Both the position numbers and the translations under genes were made by a program. 64,000 nucleotides of DNA, from positions 248,001 to 312,000 of the forward strand of contig NZ_RJKQ01000001.1 of NCBI RefSeq assembly GCF_003751845.1, in the 5' to 3' direction. Origin of the DNA: Enterobacter sp. BIGb0383 (GTDB lineage Bacteria; Pseudomonadota; Gammaproteobacteria; Enterobacterales; Enterobacteriaceae). Within the stretch, counting starts at the first letter, position 1, and each line of letters opens with the position of its first letter. Below are positions 7,001-15,739 of this stretch, piece by piece. The notes beneath the pieces were generated by a model, which ran no database searches, was not told the DNA's origin, and saw nothing but the letters and a program-made list of their open reading frames with translations.

Positions 7001-10000
7001 TTAACGAGCTGATCCCTGGTGCTCAGAGGTCCGGGTTCCCGAGCGTCGCAGATATTGGCTCAGCTTCTCTTCCCCCCCAACCACCAGGCTGAGCGCCGCC
7101 GGTAAGACGGTCAGCGTGACCAGGGTTGCCGCCAGCAGACCGCCAATAATGACCCAGGCCATCGGGCCCCAGAAGGCCTGACGGGCGATGGGGAGCATCC
7201 CGAGAATGGCCGCCAGGGCGGTGAGCAGAATCGGCCTGGCCCGATGTTCGGCGGCTCGTACAATGGCGGCATCGCGGGCCAGGCCCTGACGAATATTGTT
7301 GTCCGCCTCGCTAATTAAAATGACCGCGTTACGTACGATCATCCCCGACAGCGCAATCAGACCCAGCATGGCAATAAATCCCAGCGGCGTACCGGTGGGC
7401 AGCATCAGCAGTACCACGCCCGGCAGGCAGAACGGGGCCATTGAGAGAGCAAGAACGACGCGCGACAGGCTTTTGAGCTGAAAAATCAGCAGAGCCAGGG
7501 TGAGGGCCAGCGAAAAAGGCAGCACGGCAAATACGGAATGATTGCCTTTCTCCGATTCTGCCGCCGTCCCGCCTTCATCGATGGCGTAGCCAGGTGGCAG
7601 CGTGGATCGCAGGGCATTAACCGTCGGATGCAGCGACTGAGAAACGGCGTCGGCGGATTTACCCGGAGCCAGATCCGTTTGCACCGTGATAATCGGCAGG
7701 CGCTGACGTCGCCAGATCAGCGGGTCGTCGAGGCTCCACTCCGGGGTGGCAATCTCGCTCAAGGGGATTTTGCGACCGTCGGCGGCGGTCAGGATCAGCG
7801 AGGACAAACTGCTGAGATCCTGACGTTCGTCGTTGTTGGCCCGTAGCGTGACGTCAATCAGGCGGTTGCAATCGCGGATAGCGGTCGCCGTGATGCCGGA
7901 CCAGAGCGTGTTTAACGCCGTGGCCAGATTGTCGGCAGAGAGGCCGGCGGCGCGGGCGGCGGTCTGGTTGACGCGCAGGGTAATGACCCGCTCAGGCTCA
8001 CCGGCGCTCAGATTAACCTCCCGGGTGTCCGGATGGCTTCCGACGCGGGTGGCGAGTTCCCGTGCGATATTTCGCACCTGACCATAATCCGGTCCCGTAA
8101 CCCGGTACTTGATCGGCCAGCCCACCGGCGGCCCAAGCTCCAGGGGATAAACGCGGGTGATAATCTCGCTAAAGTCGCGGGCAAGGATCCGGGCAATCTC
8201 CTGCTGCAGCCGGTTTCGGGCGTTCAGATCTCTGGCAACAACCACAAACTGGGCGATATTCTCGTTATCCAGCAGCACGTCCAGCGGCAGGTAAAAGCGT
8301 AGGGCTCCGGTGCCGACAAAGGCAGAGAAATGGGCGATATCGGGATTGCCCTCAAGGGCTTTTTCCAGCCGTATCGTCTGACGTTCGGTCTCCTGCTGGC
8401 TGGCGTTAGCCGGAAGCGTCAGATTGACCAGCAGCTCCGGCCTGTCGGAGGCGGCAAAGAATCCGCCCTGGAGCAGGGTCGATGCGCCAACGGAGGCCGT
8501 CAGCACCGTCAGCGCCAGCAGCAGCGTGCGCAGGCGATGGGACATAATCCAGGCCAGTAGTCCCTGATAGCGCCGCCGCAGCCAGCCGTGCTGCGCATGC
8601 CGTTGCAACGCGTCATTTGGCAGCAGCCAGACGCCGGTCAGCGGGGAGAAAACAATGGCGACGATCCAGGAGCAGAGCAGGGCGATCAGCATGACGGCAA
8701 AGAGCGTAAAACAGTACTCTCCGGCGCTGGAGGCGGCAAATCCCACCGGGATAAACCCGGCGATGGTCACAAGCGTCCCCGTCAGCATCGGAAATGCCGT
8801 GGTGCCGAAGGCCCATGTCGCGGCGTTAATTTTACTGTCGCCCGCTTCGAGGCGACTGACCATCGCCTCAATGGTGATCATGGCGTCATCCACCAACAAT
8901 CCCAGGGCAATAATCAGCGCGCCCAGCGAGATACGCTGCAGGCCAATTCCCCACAGCAGCATAAAGGCAAAGGTCATCGCCAGCACCAGCGGGATCGCGG
9001 CGGCTACCACCAGTCCGGCCCGCAGGCCGAGGGAGACAAACGAGACCGCCAGCACAATCAGAATGGCTTCGCCGAGCACGCGCATAAAGTCATCCACCGC
9101 CAGCCCGACAACCGCCGATTGATCCGCCACCCGGGTCATTTCGATCCCGTGAGGTAAGGTCCTGGCAATGGCCTCCATCCGGGCGTTAAGGGCACGGCCA
9201 AAATCAAGAATATTGCCGGTCGACGCCATCGATACGGCAAGGCCAATGGCAGGCTGGCCGTTGACGCGAAAAAGCGGATCGGGCGGTTCGCTGATTTCCC
9301 GGCTAACGGTGGCGATATCCGTCAGCGGAATAAAGCGCTGATTAACGTGCAGGGTAATATTCTGCAGACTCTCTTCCGAGGTAAAGGCCCCGCTGACCCG
9401 CAGGGCGATGGTTTCCGTGTCCGTACGCACCGTCCCGGCGGCAACCACGGCGTTCTGCGCCTCCAGGGCATCGGCTATCTGCTGCAGCGTCAGCCCCATA
9501 CCGGCCATTTTACGGGGAGAGAAGGTCACCACCACCTGCTCTTCCTGTTCGCCCAGCAGCTTTATTTTTCCCATATTCGGCAAAGCGATCAGGTCATGAC
9601 GCAGGTTTTCCACCCGATCCCGCAGCTCACGAGGGCTGAAACCCTCCTGGGTAAAGGCATAGATGGAACCCCAGGTATCATCAAATTCATCATCGACCAC
9701 CGGCCCGGCCGCGCCCGCTGGCAGCGTAAAGGCGGCATCCTGCATTTTTTTCCGCACCTGATACCAGACTTTACTGACTTCCGCCGGGGGCGTATCGTCG
9801 CGAAGGTTCACGTACAGGGTGGTGCTGCCGCGCCGGGTTTCGCTTTCGACATAATCCAGCCAGGGCGTCTCCAGCAGGCGTTTCTCCAGCGGATCGGTAA
9901 TAAAGTTGATGGTGTCGGGAATGCTCGCGCCGGGCCAGCGGACCGAAACAACCGAGGTTTTAATGGTAAAGGCGGGATCTTCGGTGCGCGGCAGCTGCTC

Positions 10001-10093
10001 ATAGCACTTCACGCCGATAGCCAAAATCATCAGCATCAGAAATACCACGCACTGCTGATTGCGGATCGCCCATGCGGAAATGTTCGGGAACAT
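7001..10093 (-). CDS. RND-family efflux transporter, inner-membrane permease subunit
   Basis: This 1030-residue protein has the length and layout of AcrB-type pumps: a first membrane helix (residues 10-27), a large periplasmic loop, a block of membrane helices, a second loop and a final block of helices. TM4 carries GLLVDDAMITIEAMVSRLE with the paired Asp residues needed for proton coupling. The GEAILIVLAVSFVSLGLRAG and GTPLGFIAMLGLIALSGMIVRNAVIL segments are typical. It would export lipophilic drugs or toxic metabolites across the envelope with the adaptor encoded just upstream; their reading frames share one base at the junction (10093). No outer-membrane channel gene is present, so TolC is the likely partner. 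The substrate is unknown. Confidence 0.92.
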   Translation of the reverse strand: MFPNISAWAIRNQQCVVFLMLMILAIGVKCYEQLPRTEDPAFTIKTSVVSVRWPGASIPDTINFITDPLEKRLLETPWLDYVESETRRGSTTLYVNLRDDTPPAEVSKVWYQVRKKMQDAAFTLPAGAAGPVVDDEFDDTWGSIYAFTQEGFSPRELRDRVENLRHDLIALPNMGKIKLLGEQEEQVVVTFSPRKMAGMGLTLQQIADALEAQNAVVAAGTVRTDTETIALRVSGAFTSEESLQNITLHVNQRFIPLTDIATVSREISEPPDPLFRVNGQPAIGLAVSMASTGNILDFGRALNARMEAIARTLPHGIEMTRVADQSAVVGLAVDDFMRVLGEAILIVLAVSFVSLGLRAGLVVAAAIPLVLAMTFAFMLLWGIGLQRISLGALIIALGLLVDDAMITIEAMVSRLEAGDSKINAATWAFGTTAFPMLTGTLVTIAGFIPVGFAASSAGEYCFTLFAVMLIALLCSWIVAIVFSPLTGVWLLPNDALQRHAQHGWLRRRYQGLLAWIMSHRLRTLLLALTVLTASVGASTLLQGGFFAASDRPELLVNLTLPANASQQETERQTIRLEKALEGNPDIAHFSAFVGTGALRFYLPLDVLLDNENIAQFVVVARDLNARNRLQQEIARILARDFSEIITRVYPLELGPPVGWPIKYRVTGPDYGQVRNIARELATRVGSHPDTREVNLSAGEPERVITLRVNQTAARAAGLSADNLATALNTLWSGITATAIRDCNRLIDVTLRANNDERQDLSSLSSLILTAADGRKIPLSEIATPEWSLDDPLIWRRQRLPIITVQTDLAPGKSADAVSQSLHPTVNALRSTLPPGYAIDEGGTAAESEKGNHSVFAVLPFSLALTLALLIFQLKSLSRVVLALSMAPFCLPGVVLLMLPTGTPLGFIAMLGLIALSGMIVRNAVILISEADNNIRQGLARDAAIVRAAEHRARPILLTALAAILGMLPIARQAFWGPMAWVIIGGLLAATLVTLTVLPAALSLVVGGEEKLSQYLRRSGTRTSEHQGSAR

Positions 10094-11166
10094 TATGGCT
10101 TTTCCTCCCCGAGCGAAACGGTTTCACCGTCGCGCAGTTTACTGACCCCGGCGATGACGACTCTATCGCCGGGACGAAGGCCGCTGGCGATAAACACCTG
10201 TTGCGGGGAAAATCCGGCCAGCGCGACCGGGGTCAGCGTTAACCGGCTGTGGGTGTTGTCCAGCACGAAGACCGCGGGGTTGTCGCCAGAGCGGGTCAGG
10301 GAGGAAGCCGGTAGCGCGATGGCGGGTTTGCCCGCACGAGAAAATGTGGCCTGCACGCTGGCTCCCAGCGCCAGCGAGGGCGGCGGCGCAATCAGCGTCA
10401 TGCGCACGCGCCAGGTTCGAGTTCCGGGATCCGCCTGAGGGCTGATATCGCGCAATATCCCCTGCGTCGCCACGGCGGGAGTAGAGAGCAGAGAAACGGT
10501 AAACGTCTCGCCCAGCCGGGCGCGCAGCTCATCTGCCGCAGGGAGCCAGAATACGGCGTCCCGCCGGTCCCCGGCCGCCAGGGTAGCCACCGTCTGACCG
10601 ACGCTGACCACCTGCCCGGCAGAGGCGCTAACGGCGGTGATCACTCCGTCTGAAGGCGCGATCAGCTGCGACCAGCTGACATTCTCCTCGGCAATTTTCA
10701 GGCTGGCCTCGCTGCTTTTGCGGCGGGATGCCGCGGCCTGCCACTCCGCCTGAGCGGTATCAAGCTGGGCGATTGAGACCGCGCCGCCGGGGATCAGCAG
10801 CTTCATACGCCGCAGGGTTAAGGCCGCCACCCGTTCGGCCGCACGGGCGCTGTCCAGATCGGCTTTTGCCGAAAGGCGCTGATTTTCGGTCGTCTGGCTC
10901 TCAATGGTTGCCAGCACCTGACCGGCCTGAACGCGATCGCCTGCCTCAACGGCGCGGGTGAGCAGACGTCCGCTCAGGCGGAACCCGAGGGCAATTTCAT
11001 CCCGGGCATGGATCTCGCCGACCCGGCGCAGTCCGTTTTTGCTATCCGCATCGGAGACGGTCACGGTTTTAACCGGCCTCGGGACGGGAGCGAGCGCCGT
11101 CGGGGCGTCATCGCAGCCGACCAGCAGCAGTAGGGTGAAGATAACGGCGTGAGTGAATCGCATCAT
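10093..11166 (-). CDS. RND efflux periplasmic adaptor lipoprotein
   Basis: A frame is open from 11208, but the ATG at 11166 (MMRFTHAVIF) begins a lipoprotein signal with lipobox LLVG-C (Cys18), so I place the start there or at 11163. The product is about 357 residues. It contains the lipoyl-like half motifs (GFRLSGRLLTRAVEAGDRVQAGQVLATIES and GVITAVSASAGQVVSVGQTVATL in sequence), a coiled-coil hairpin between them and a beta-barrel/MP domain (ISPQADPGTRTWRVRMTL). It is the membrane-fusion partner of the downstream pump and is anchored in the inner membrane by lipid. The regulator genes lie immediately upstream. Confidence 0.9.
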   Translation of the reverse strand: MMRFTHAVIFTLLLLVGCDDAPTALAPVPRPVKTVTVSDADSKNGLRRVGEIHARDEIALGFRLSGRLLTRAVEAGDRVQAGQVLATIESQTTENQRLSAKADLDSARAAERVAALTLRRMKLLIPGGAVSIAQLDTAQAEWQAAASRRKSSEASLKIAEENVSWSQLIAPSDGVITAVSASAGQVVSVGQTVATLAAGDRRDAVFWLPAADELRARLGETFTVSLLSTPAVATQGILRDISPQADPGTRTWRVRMTLIAPPPSLALGASVQATFSRAGKPAIALPASSLTRSGDNPAVFVLDNTHSRLTLTPVALAGFSPQQVFIASGLRPGDRVVIAGVSKLRDGETVSLGEEKP

Positions 11167-11232
11167 CGTGCCTGTTCTGAGGGAGATGAGGCGATTAAAG
11201 GTCGGCAAAATCCAGATTCTTTTTAAGGTTTA

Positions 11233-12423
11233 TCAAGAGTGCGTCAAGGTGGCCGAAAAAGTCGGTAGCCTGACCGTTATTTCCAGGCCGCAAGGTTCTG
11301 CCAGCGCGGCGCGGATCTCGCCGTGATGGGCCAGACAGATCGCACGGGCAATCGACAGGCCCAGCCCGCTGCCGCCGGAATGGCGTGCGCGTGAGGTTTC
11401 GGCCCGGGTAAAACGGTCAAACATCGATTCAAGAAACGCCGTTGAAACACCGGGGCCGAAGTCGCGGAAGACCATTTCAACCGTGGCGTCGGTCTGCCGG
11501 ATGTCGATCAGCAGTGTTTCGCCTTCGGCGGCGTAGCTCAGTGCATTTTCGAGAAGGATGGTGATTGCCTGGCCGATTCGGCTGGCATCGGCCTCCAGCG
11601 GGCAGGAGGCCGGGGCAGTGAGAAGGATATTCAGCCCGGCCCGATCCGCACGCGGGCGGATCCACGCGATCCTCTCTTTGACCAGCTCGCTCAGATTGAC
11701 GTGGTGTATATCCAGCATAAGGTGGTCCGCATCGGCCAGCGAGAGCAGTTGCAGCGCATCCGCCAGCTGGCTCATCGACTGCAGCTGTTTCATCACCATG
11801 CCCAGCTGCTGCTCGTCTGGCGTAAAAACGCCGTCCATCATTCCCTGCAGACGTCCCATTGCGGCAGTCAGAGGCGAACGCAGTTCATGGGCCATCGCGA
11901 CATGGGAGGCGCGCAGCTCCCGGTCATAGCGCGCCAGCTGATCGGCCATCTGATTAAAGTCGCGCACCAGGGCAATCATCTCCGTCGGGGCGTCTTTTAA
12001 CGGCTGCGCCTGGGCGGTGAAATCGCCGCTGGAGACGGCGCGGGCGGCGGCGATCAGTCGGTTAAACTGCTCCACCAGCGGTCGGGCGGTTTTTAGCCCG
12101 AGAAACACCAGGCCGGGGATCAGAAAGAGCACCAGAATCCCGATGGTCATCCAGTCCCCGGAGGCAATATTGGGGTCAACATAGCTGATGCCCCACCAGC
12201 GATCGACGATCTGGTGGTAACGGGTCGGATCCGATGGCGGACTGGCTTTGATCTGCTCGTACTCCAGCCGGACCGCCGCAGGCATTTGCTGCTTCAGCCA
12301 CGCGGCCTGGAGCGCGTAGCGAAGCCAGATGGAGGCGACAAAGACAATCACGGTGGCAATGGAGAACACCGAGACGCGGATGGCGATCCAGCGCCACAGG
12401 GACGGGCGGGAGGTGATATTCAT
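11233..12423 (-). CDS. Sensor histidine kinase of the efflux operon (BaeS-like)
   Basis: This 396-residue membrane kinase has TM1 at about 14-36, a short periplasmic sensor, TM2 at about 92-112, a HAMP linker to about 160, and an H-box VAMAHELRSPLTAAMGRL with phospho-acceptor His179. A HATPase domain follows (N box ITILLENALSYAA, G boxes DFGPGVS and GGSGLGLSIA). The ATG at 12423 overlaps the stop of the response regulator by four bases (ATGA). The short sensor loop resembles envelope-stress kinases. It probably controls the adjacent pump, as BaeS does for mdtABC in E. coli. The signal is unknown. Confidence 0.9.
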   Translation of the reverse strand: MNITSRPSLWRWIAIRVSVFSIATVIVFVASIWLRYALQAAWLKQQMPAAVRLEYEQIKASPPSDPTRYHQIVDRWWGISYVDPNIASGDWMTIGILVLFLIPGLVFLGLKTARPLVEQFNRLIAAARAVSSGDFTAQAQPLKDAPTEMIALVRDFNQMADQLARYDRELRASHVAMAHELRSPLTAAMGRLQGMMDGVFTPDEQQLGMVMKQLQSMSQLADALQLLSLADADHLMLDIHHVNLSELVKERIAWIRPRADRAGLNILLTAPASCPLEADASRIGQAITILLENALSYAAEGETLLIDIRQTDATVEMVFRDFGPGVSTAFLESMFDRFTRAETSRARHSGGSGLGLSIARAICLAHHGEIRAALAEPCGLEITVRLPTFSATLTHS

Positions 12424-13118
12424 GGCTGACGGAACCGATAGCCCACGCCGCGCACGTTCAGCAGAACGTCGTCGATGCCTGCCGTCTCAAGCTTTTTGCG
12501 CAGGTTATAAATATGCGTATCCACGACGCGCTCCAGCGCATCGCTCTCCGGCAGACAGTGGTCAAGCAGCGCCTGACGCGACCAGGCCCGCACCGGAGAG
12601 TGCATAAGCGCACTGAGCAGAGAAAATTCGGTTGGCGTGAGCTCAAGGAATCGGGCACGCTGGCCTTCCTGAGCCACCGTGGCGGTCATGGCGCTGGTAT
12701 CCACCTCCAGTCCCTGCCAGCGCAGAACCGCCTCCAGGCCACCGTTGCTGGCCTGATACCGACGGAGAACCGCCTGCACTCGCGCGATCACTTCCCGGGG
12801 ATCGTAGGGCTTAACGATATAATCATCGGCACCGTAGCGCAGGGCTCCCACTTTGTCCGGCAGATCGCCCATCGCAGTAATCATGATTACCGGCGTTTGA
12901 CCGCTGCGGCGCACGGCGGCCAGCACTTCGGTGCCGTTCATAGAGGGGAGCATCACATCCAGCAAAATCAGGTCGGGCTTCCAGCTGCGGGAGAGCGCAA
13001 GCCCTGCCAGCCCGTCGCCGGAGACGGCGGTATCATAATTCTCACGCTTCAGATAGGCGTCAAGCACGTTCGCCGCATCCGCATCATCTTCAATAATCAA
13101 CACCCGACGTTTACTCAT
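12420..13118 (-). CDS. OmpR-family response regulator of the efflux operon
   Basis: This 232-residue protein starts MSKRRVLIIEDD. The receiver domain (1-120) has acidic residues Glu10, Asp11 and Asp12, phospho-acceptor Asp54 in LILLDVMLPSMNG, and YIVKPYDPREVI. The C-terminal winged helix (about 130-230) has LELTPTEFSLLSALM, VVDTHIYNLRKKLE and NVRGVGYRF. It is first in a minus-strand operon, regulator-kinase-adaptor-pump, and likely activates that operon from the 240-base region upstream. AAGGTGA precedes the start. Confidence 0.92.
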   Translation of the reverse strand: MSKRRVLIIEDDADAANVLDAYLKRENYDTAVSGDGLAGLALSRSWKPDLILLDVMLPSMNGTEVLAAVRRSGQTPVIMITAMGDLPDKVGALRYGADDYIVKPYDPREVIARVQAVLRRYQASNGGLEAVLRWQGLEVDTSAMTATVAQEGQRARFLELTPTEFSLLSALMHSPVRAWSRQALLDHCLPESDALERVVDTHIYNLRKKLETAGIDDVLLNVRGVGYRFRQP

Positions 13119-13264
13119 GGGGAGTCACCTTGATGGTTTCTTCATCATTCCCGGAGGCAAGTGTTGACAGTGAAGGGCTACGCTACCGGGGAGTTAATAA
13201 GCAGCGCTGATAATAAGGGGGAAAAAGCGGGTTTACGTCGCAGGGGCTCACATTAATCACACGG

Positions 13265-13347
13265 TATTTTCATGGTTCTCTCCTGAGAACGTTGCGTTTA
13301 TCGATCTTTAACGCAGGCCGTCACCCTTCAGGGTGACGGCCTTTTTT
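13265..13347 (+). ncRNA. Candidate structured small RNA ending in an intrinsic terminator
   Basis: Three stem-loops follow one another on the plus strand between two minus-strand genes: GTTCTC/GAGAAC (13275-13290), GCGTT/AACGC (about 13294-13314), and a 12-bp stem AGGCCGTCACCC/GGGTGACGGCCT (13315-13342) followed by TTTTT. The last is a textbook plus-strand terminator, yet no plus-strand protein gene ends here. A short transcript is therefore plausible. A TATTTT box stands just before it, but I see no good -35, and it does not resemble the well-known enterobacterial small RNAs I can recall. Confidence 0.35.
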
Positions 13348-13357
13348 GTCTGCCGGG

Positions 13358-14236
13358 CTACGCTTCACCGCCGATAACCTGGCGAATGCGCTTAGCGATA
13401 TGCTCTACGTGCGTCTCAAGGGCAAAGTGGCCGGTGTCGAGGAACTCAACCACTGCATTCGGGTTATCCCGCTTCCAGGCCTGTGCGCCAGGTGGAATAA
13501 AGAACGGGTCGTGCTCGCCCCAGATAACCAGCGTCGGCACCTGTGCCTGGCGGAAGAAGTCCTGGAAATCCGGATAGCGGGTCAGGTTGTTGGCATAGTC
13601 GAGGGTCAGATCCAGCTGAATCTCTTTATTGCCCGGACGTTCAAGCAGTAGCGTATCCAGGGTCCAGGTTTCCGGCGCAACCCGTTCCGGCGTCTTAACG
13701 CCGTGAAGGTACTGCCAGCGGATCCCCTCCAGATTCAGCATCGCATCGCTAACCTGCTGGCGGTTTTCAGCAGAAGGGTTTTCCCAGTAAGCACGCACGG
13801 GTTCCCAGGCATCCCCCAGACCTTCCTGATAGGCATTGCCGTTTTGCGAAATCAGCCCCGTCACGCGTTCAGGGTAGTGCAGCGCCAGCCGCAGGCCCGC
13901 TGGCGCACCGTAGTCAAAGATGTACAGGGCATAGCGGGAGAGTTTCAGCGTATCGACAAAACCAACCAGCGTTTGTGCCAGGGCGTCGAAACTGTAATGG
14001 TAATGCCGCTTTTCGGGGATCTCTGTGAAGCCAAATCCGGGCAGATCCGGGGCAATCAGATGGAATTTATCCGCCAGCAGCGGGATAAGTTCGCGGAACT
14101 GCATCGACGAGGTGGCAAAACCGTGTACCAGCAGCAGGGTCGGGTTAGCCGGGTCGCCAGCTTCGCGGTAAAAAACGCGCACGCCGTCGGCATCGGCAAA
14201 CTGATAGCTGACCGGGTAATGGGTATTCATCGTCAT
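13358..14236 (-). CDS. Alpha/beta hydrolase with Asp nucleophile (haloalkane dehalogenase/epoxide hydrolase-like)
   Basis: This 292-residue soluble protein has the alpha/beta hydrolase core: the oxyanion motif LLLVHGFATSSMQFREL, then PDLPGFGFTE. The nucleophile elbow reads YIFDYGAPAGLRLA, with Asp108 where serine hydrolases have Ser. The acid is probably in WGEHDPFF, and the catalytic His is in FLDTGHFALETH. An Asp nucleophile is the hallmark of epoxide hydrolases, haloalkane dehalogenases and fluoroacetate dehalogenases, so the enzyme probably forms an alkyl-enzyme ester; the substrate is unknown. It is divergent from a CGNR regulator with repeated operator-like words between, so it is likely controlled by it. 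Confidence 0.85.
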   Translation of the reverse strand: MTMNTHYPVSYQFADADGVRVFYREAGDPANPTLLLVHGFATSSMQFRELIPLLADKFHLIAPDLPGFGFTEIPEKRHYHYSFDALAQTLVGFVDTLKLSRYALYIFDYGAPAGLRLALHYPERVTGLISQNGNAYQEGLGDAWEPVRAYWENPSAENRQQVSDAMLNLEGIRWQYLHGVKTPERVAPETWTLDTLLLERPGNKEIQLDLTLDYANNLTRYPDFQDFFRQAQVPTLVIWGEHDPFFIPPGAQAWKRDNPNAVVEFLDTGHFALETHVEHIAKRIRQVIGGEA

Positions 14237-14260
14237 ATCATGCTCCTGTAACTGTTAAAC

Positions 14261-14453
14261 TGTATTTTATGGGTTACTTGTTTTAAGTATGACGATTTTG
14301 TGTAACCTTACAAGTTGTATTTTAAGGGTTACGGCGGGAGGTGTTAAGAAAGATCGTCTTTATGGAGAAATATCAGAGCCCTGGATTTTTCTGTGCGGCG
14401 GAAAATTTTTATCACACTGTCTGTAACTGTTAATTTTGCTTTTAATAGGTTAC
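14261..14453. promoter_or_regulatory. Repeated operator-like words between hydrolase and CGNR regulator
   Basis: The 17-base word TGTATTTTATGGGTTAC (14261-14277) recurs as TGTATTTTAAGGGTTAC (14316-14332), a single mismatch 55 bases on. A shorter relative, TTTTAATAGGTTAC, lies at 14440-14453 just before the regulator gene, and an inverted relative TGTAACCTTA at 14301-14310. Such a cluster in a divergent promoter region suggests binding sites for the CGNR protein, controlling both genes. No known consensus is claimed. Confidence 0.5.
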
Positions 14454-14487
14454 TCTTTTGCCACGAACTCCCGTTGCAGGACGCCCT

Positions 14488-15066
14488 ATGTCTACCGCTA
14501 CTTTTCCACAGGCTGCGCTTTTTCTGGCGGACCACCGCGCGCTTGATTTTCTTAATACCGTTGCCCAGGTCGACGGGCAGCCCTGTGATTTCTGGCATTC
14601 TGACGATGATGTCAGGGCCTGGCTTGTGGAGGCGGGGTTTAGTGCGGGAGATGAGACAACGGATGTGCTACCCGGCGCATTACTCAAAGAGGCCCGGGCG
14701 CTGCGGGAGATCATCAGAACGCTGGTGGCGCAGAAAAAAGCGGGAAAGACGGTCGATGCACAGCCGCTTAATCAGTTCCTGGCCGCGGTCAGCAGTATTA
14801 AAAAACTGGTTGCGGATGAACAGGGTGGGCTGGAGGTACAAATCTGCTATACCGGTCAGACGGCGGCGCGACTTCTGGGGCCGGTTGCCGAACTGGCAGC
14901 CGGGCTTATCGCCCGGGCGCCCTTCGAACTGGTGCGTCAGTGTGAACACCCTGAGTGCACCCTCTGGTTTTACGACAGAACGAAATCACATCGTCGTCGC
15001 TGGTGCAGTATGGCGCTGTGCGGTAACCGCGCGAAAGTGGCGAGGTTCAGGCAGCAGCAGAAATAG
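14488..15066 (+). CDS. CGNR zinc-finger transcriptional regulator (ABATE domain)
   Basis: The frame opens at a TTG at 14458. The ATG at 14488 is preferred: AGGA lies eight bases ahead and the conserved ABATE region then starts properly (FLADHRALDFLNTVAQVDGQP). The product has 192 residues. The N-terminal part is the alpha-helical ABATE domain, a putative stress-ligand sensor. The C-terminal zinc finger has CEHPECTLWFYDRTKSHRRRWCSMALCGNRAK in sequence, supplying four Cys ligands and the CGNR signature. It probably represses or activates the divergent hydrolase gene and itself through the repeats between them. Confidence 0.88.
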   Translation: MSTATFPQAALFLADHRALDFLNTVAQVDGQPCDFWHSDDDVRAWLVEAGFSAGDETTDVLPGALLKEARALREIIRTLVAQKKAGKTVDAQPLNQFLAAVSSIKKLVADEQGGLEVQICYTGQTAARLLGPVAELAAGLIARAPFELVRQCEHPECTLWFYDRTKSHRRRWCSMALCGNRAKVARFRQQQK

Positions 15067-15076
15067 CGTACGCGCG

Positions 15077-15355
15077 TTAGATGTCGTCCAGGGTGTGATC
15101 GACCACGATTTCGAGCGTTTTACGAATGATGTCAATTCTCACCACATCATCTGTGATTTCGATCTCATCAATTAAGCGCAGAATAATCTCTTTGTTGGTC
15201 AGCGGGCGGCCTGAGGCCATTAGCTTGCGGATCGCCGCGCCCAGTATCGCCTGCTCTTCTGTCAGCAGATCGCCCGCACTACGGAAATAGTCCGTGAGCG
15301 CTGAATCGGGCAGGTTGATAGTGGTCTGTGCTGTTTTTAGTGTTGTCTGAGTCAT
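15077..15355 (-). CDS. ymgB: YmgB/AriR-like biofilm and acid-resistance connector protein
   Basis: This small 92-residue helical protein closely resembles E. coli YmgB (AriR): ALTDYFRSAGDLLTEEQAILGAAIRKLM, then NKEIILRLIDEIEITDDVVRIDIIRKTLEIVVDHTLDDI in sequence. In E. coli the protein forms a dimer and works in the YcgZ-YmgA-YmgB set that acts on the Rcs phosphorelay to favour colanic acid and depress curli. Here it is last in a three-gene minus-strand operon after ycgZ and ymgA; no ymgC follows. Its function is inferred from orthology. Confidence 0.9.
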   Translation of the reverse strand: MTQTTLKTAQTTINLPDSALTDYFRSAGDLLTEEQAILGAAIRKLMASGRPLTNKEIILRLIDEIEITDDVVRIDIIRKTLEIVVDHTLDDI

Positions 15356-15393
15356 TTACTGACACCGTTAAGGTTAATGAGTAAAAGGCCGTG

Positions 15394-15693
15394 CTAGTGT
15401 TTTTTACTGATTCGGGATTGACTCTCTTCACCAAACAGGGAGTAGACGTTGCTCCTGTCCGGCTCGCTCACCTCATCCGCCGCAGGACGACGTCGGGTGG
15501 CCAGTTTGTCACTGACTTCCTCAATAACACGAGCGATAGCCTCACGTTTGAGCGGGTCGACTTCTTTGGCTTCCATCGCCTCAAGTCTCGCTACAACAGC
15601 CTTATTATTAATCGGTCCGTTGTCCCTCAGAATAGACAGGACGGCTTCTCCGATGATTTCATCCTGCAGCTGTTCGATTTCACTTCTGTTCAT
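15394..15693 (-). CDS. ymgA: YmgA-like connector protein
   Basis: This 99-residue protein has a helical N-terminal half (EIIGEAVLSILRDNGPINNKAVVARLEAM) that matches the YcgZ/YmgB fold, and a polar C-terminal tail (TRRRPAADEVSEPDRSNVYSLFGEES). E. coli YmgA has the same design, and the gene lies in the same position between ycgZ and ymgB. AGGACA precedes the ATG. It probably takes part with its neighbours in Rcs-dependent control of biofilm matrix. The identity is less certain than for ycgZ and ymgB because the tail is variable. Confidence 0.78.
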   Translation of the reverse strand: MNRSEIEQLQDEIIGEAVLSILRDNGPINNKAVVARLEAMEAKEVDPLKREAIARVIEEVSDKLATRRRPAADEVSEPDRSNVYSLFGEESQSRISKKH

Positions 15694-15739
15694 AACGACT
15701 GTCCTGGGTTGCAGTACTGTGCCCCTGGTGTTGGAAAAG

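Noticed and set aside
9347-10438. 363-codon plus-strand open frame
   Set aside because: It lies antisense within the RND pump and adaptor genes, has no ribosome-binding site or domain, and reflects the high-GC codon pattern of the real genes.
13358-14236. Serine hydrolase or esterase
   Set aside because: The nucleophile elbow has Asp (FDYGAPAG) where Ser is required, so it belongs with dehalogenase and epoxide hydrolase types.
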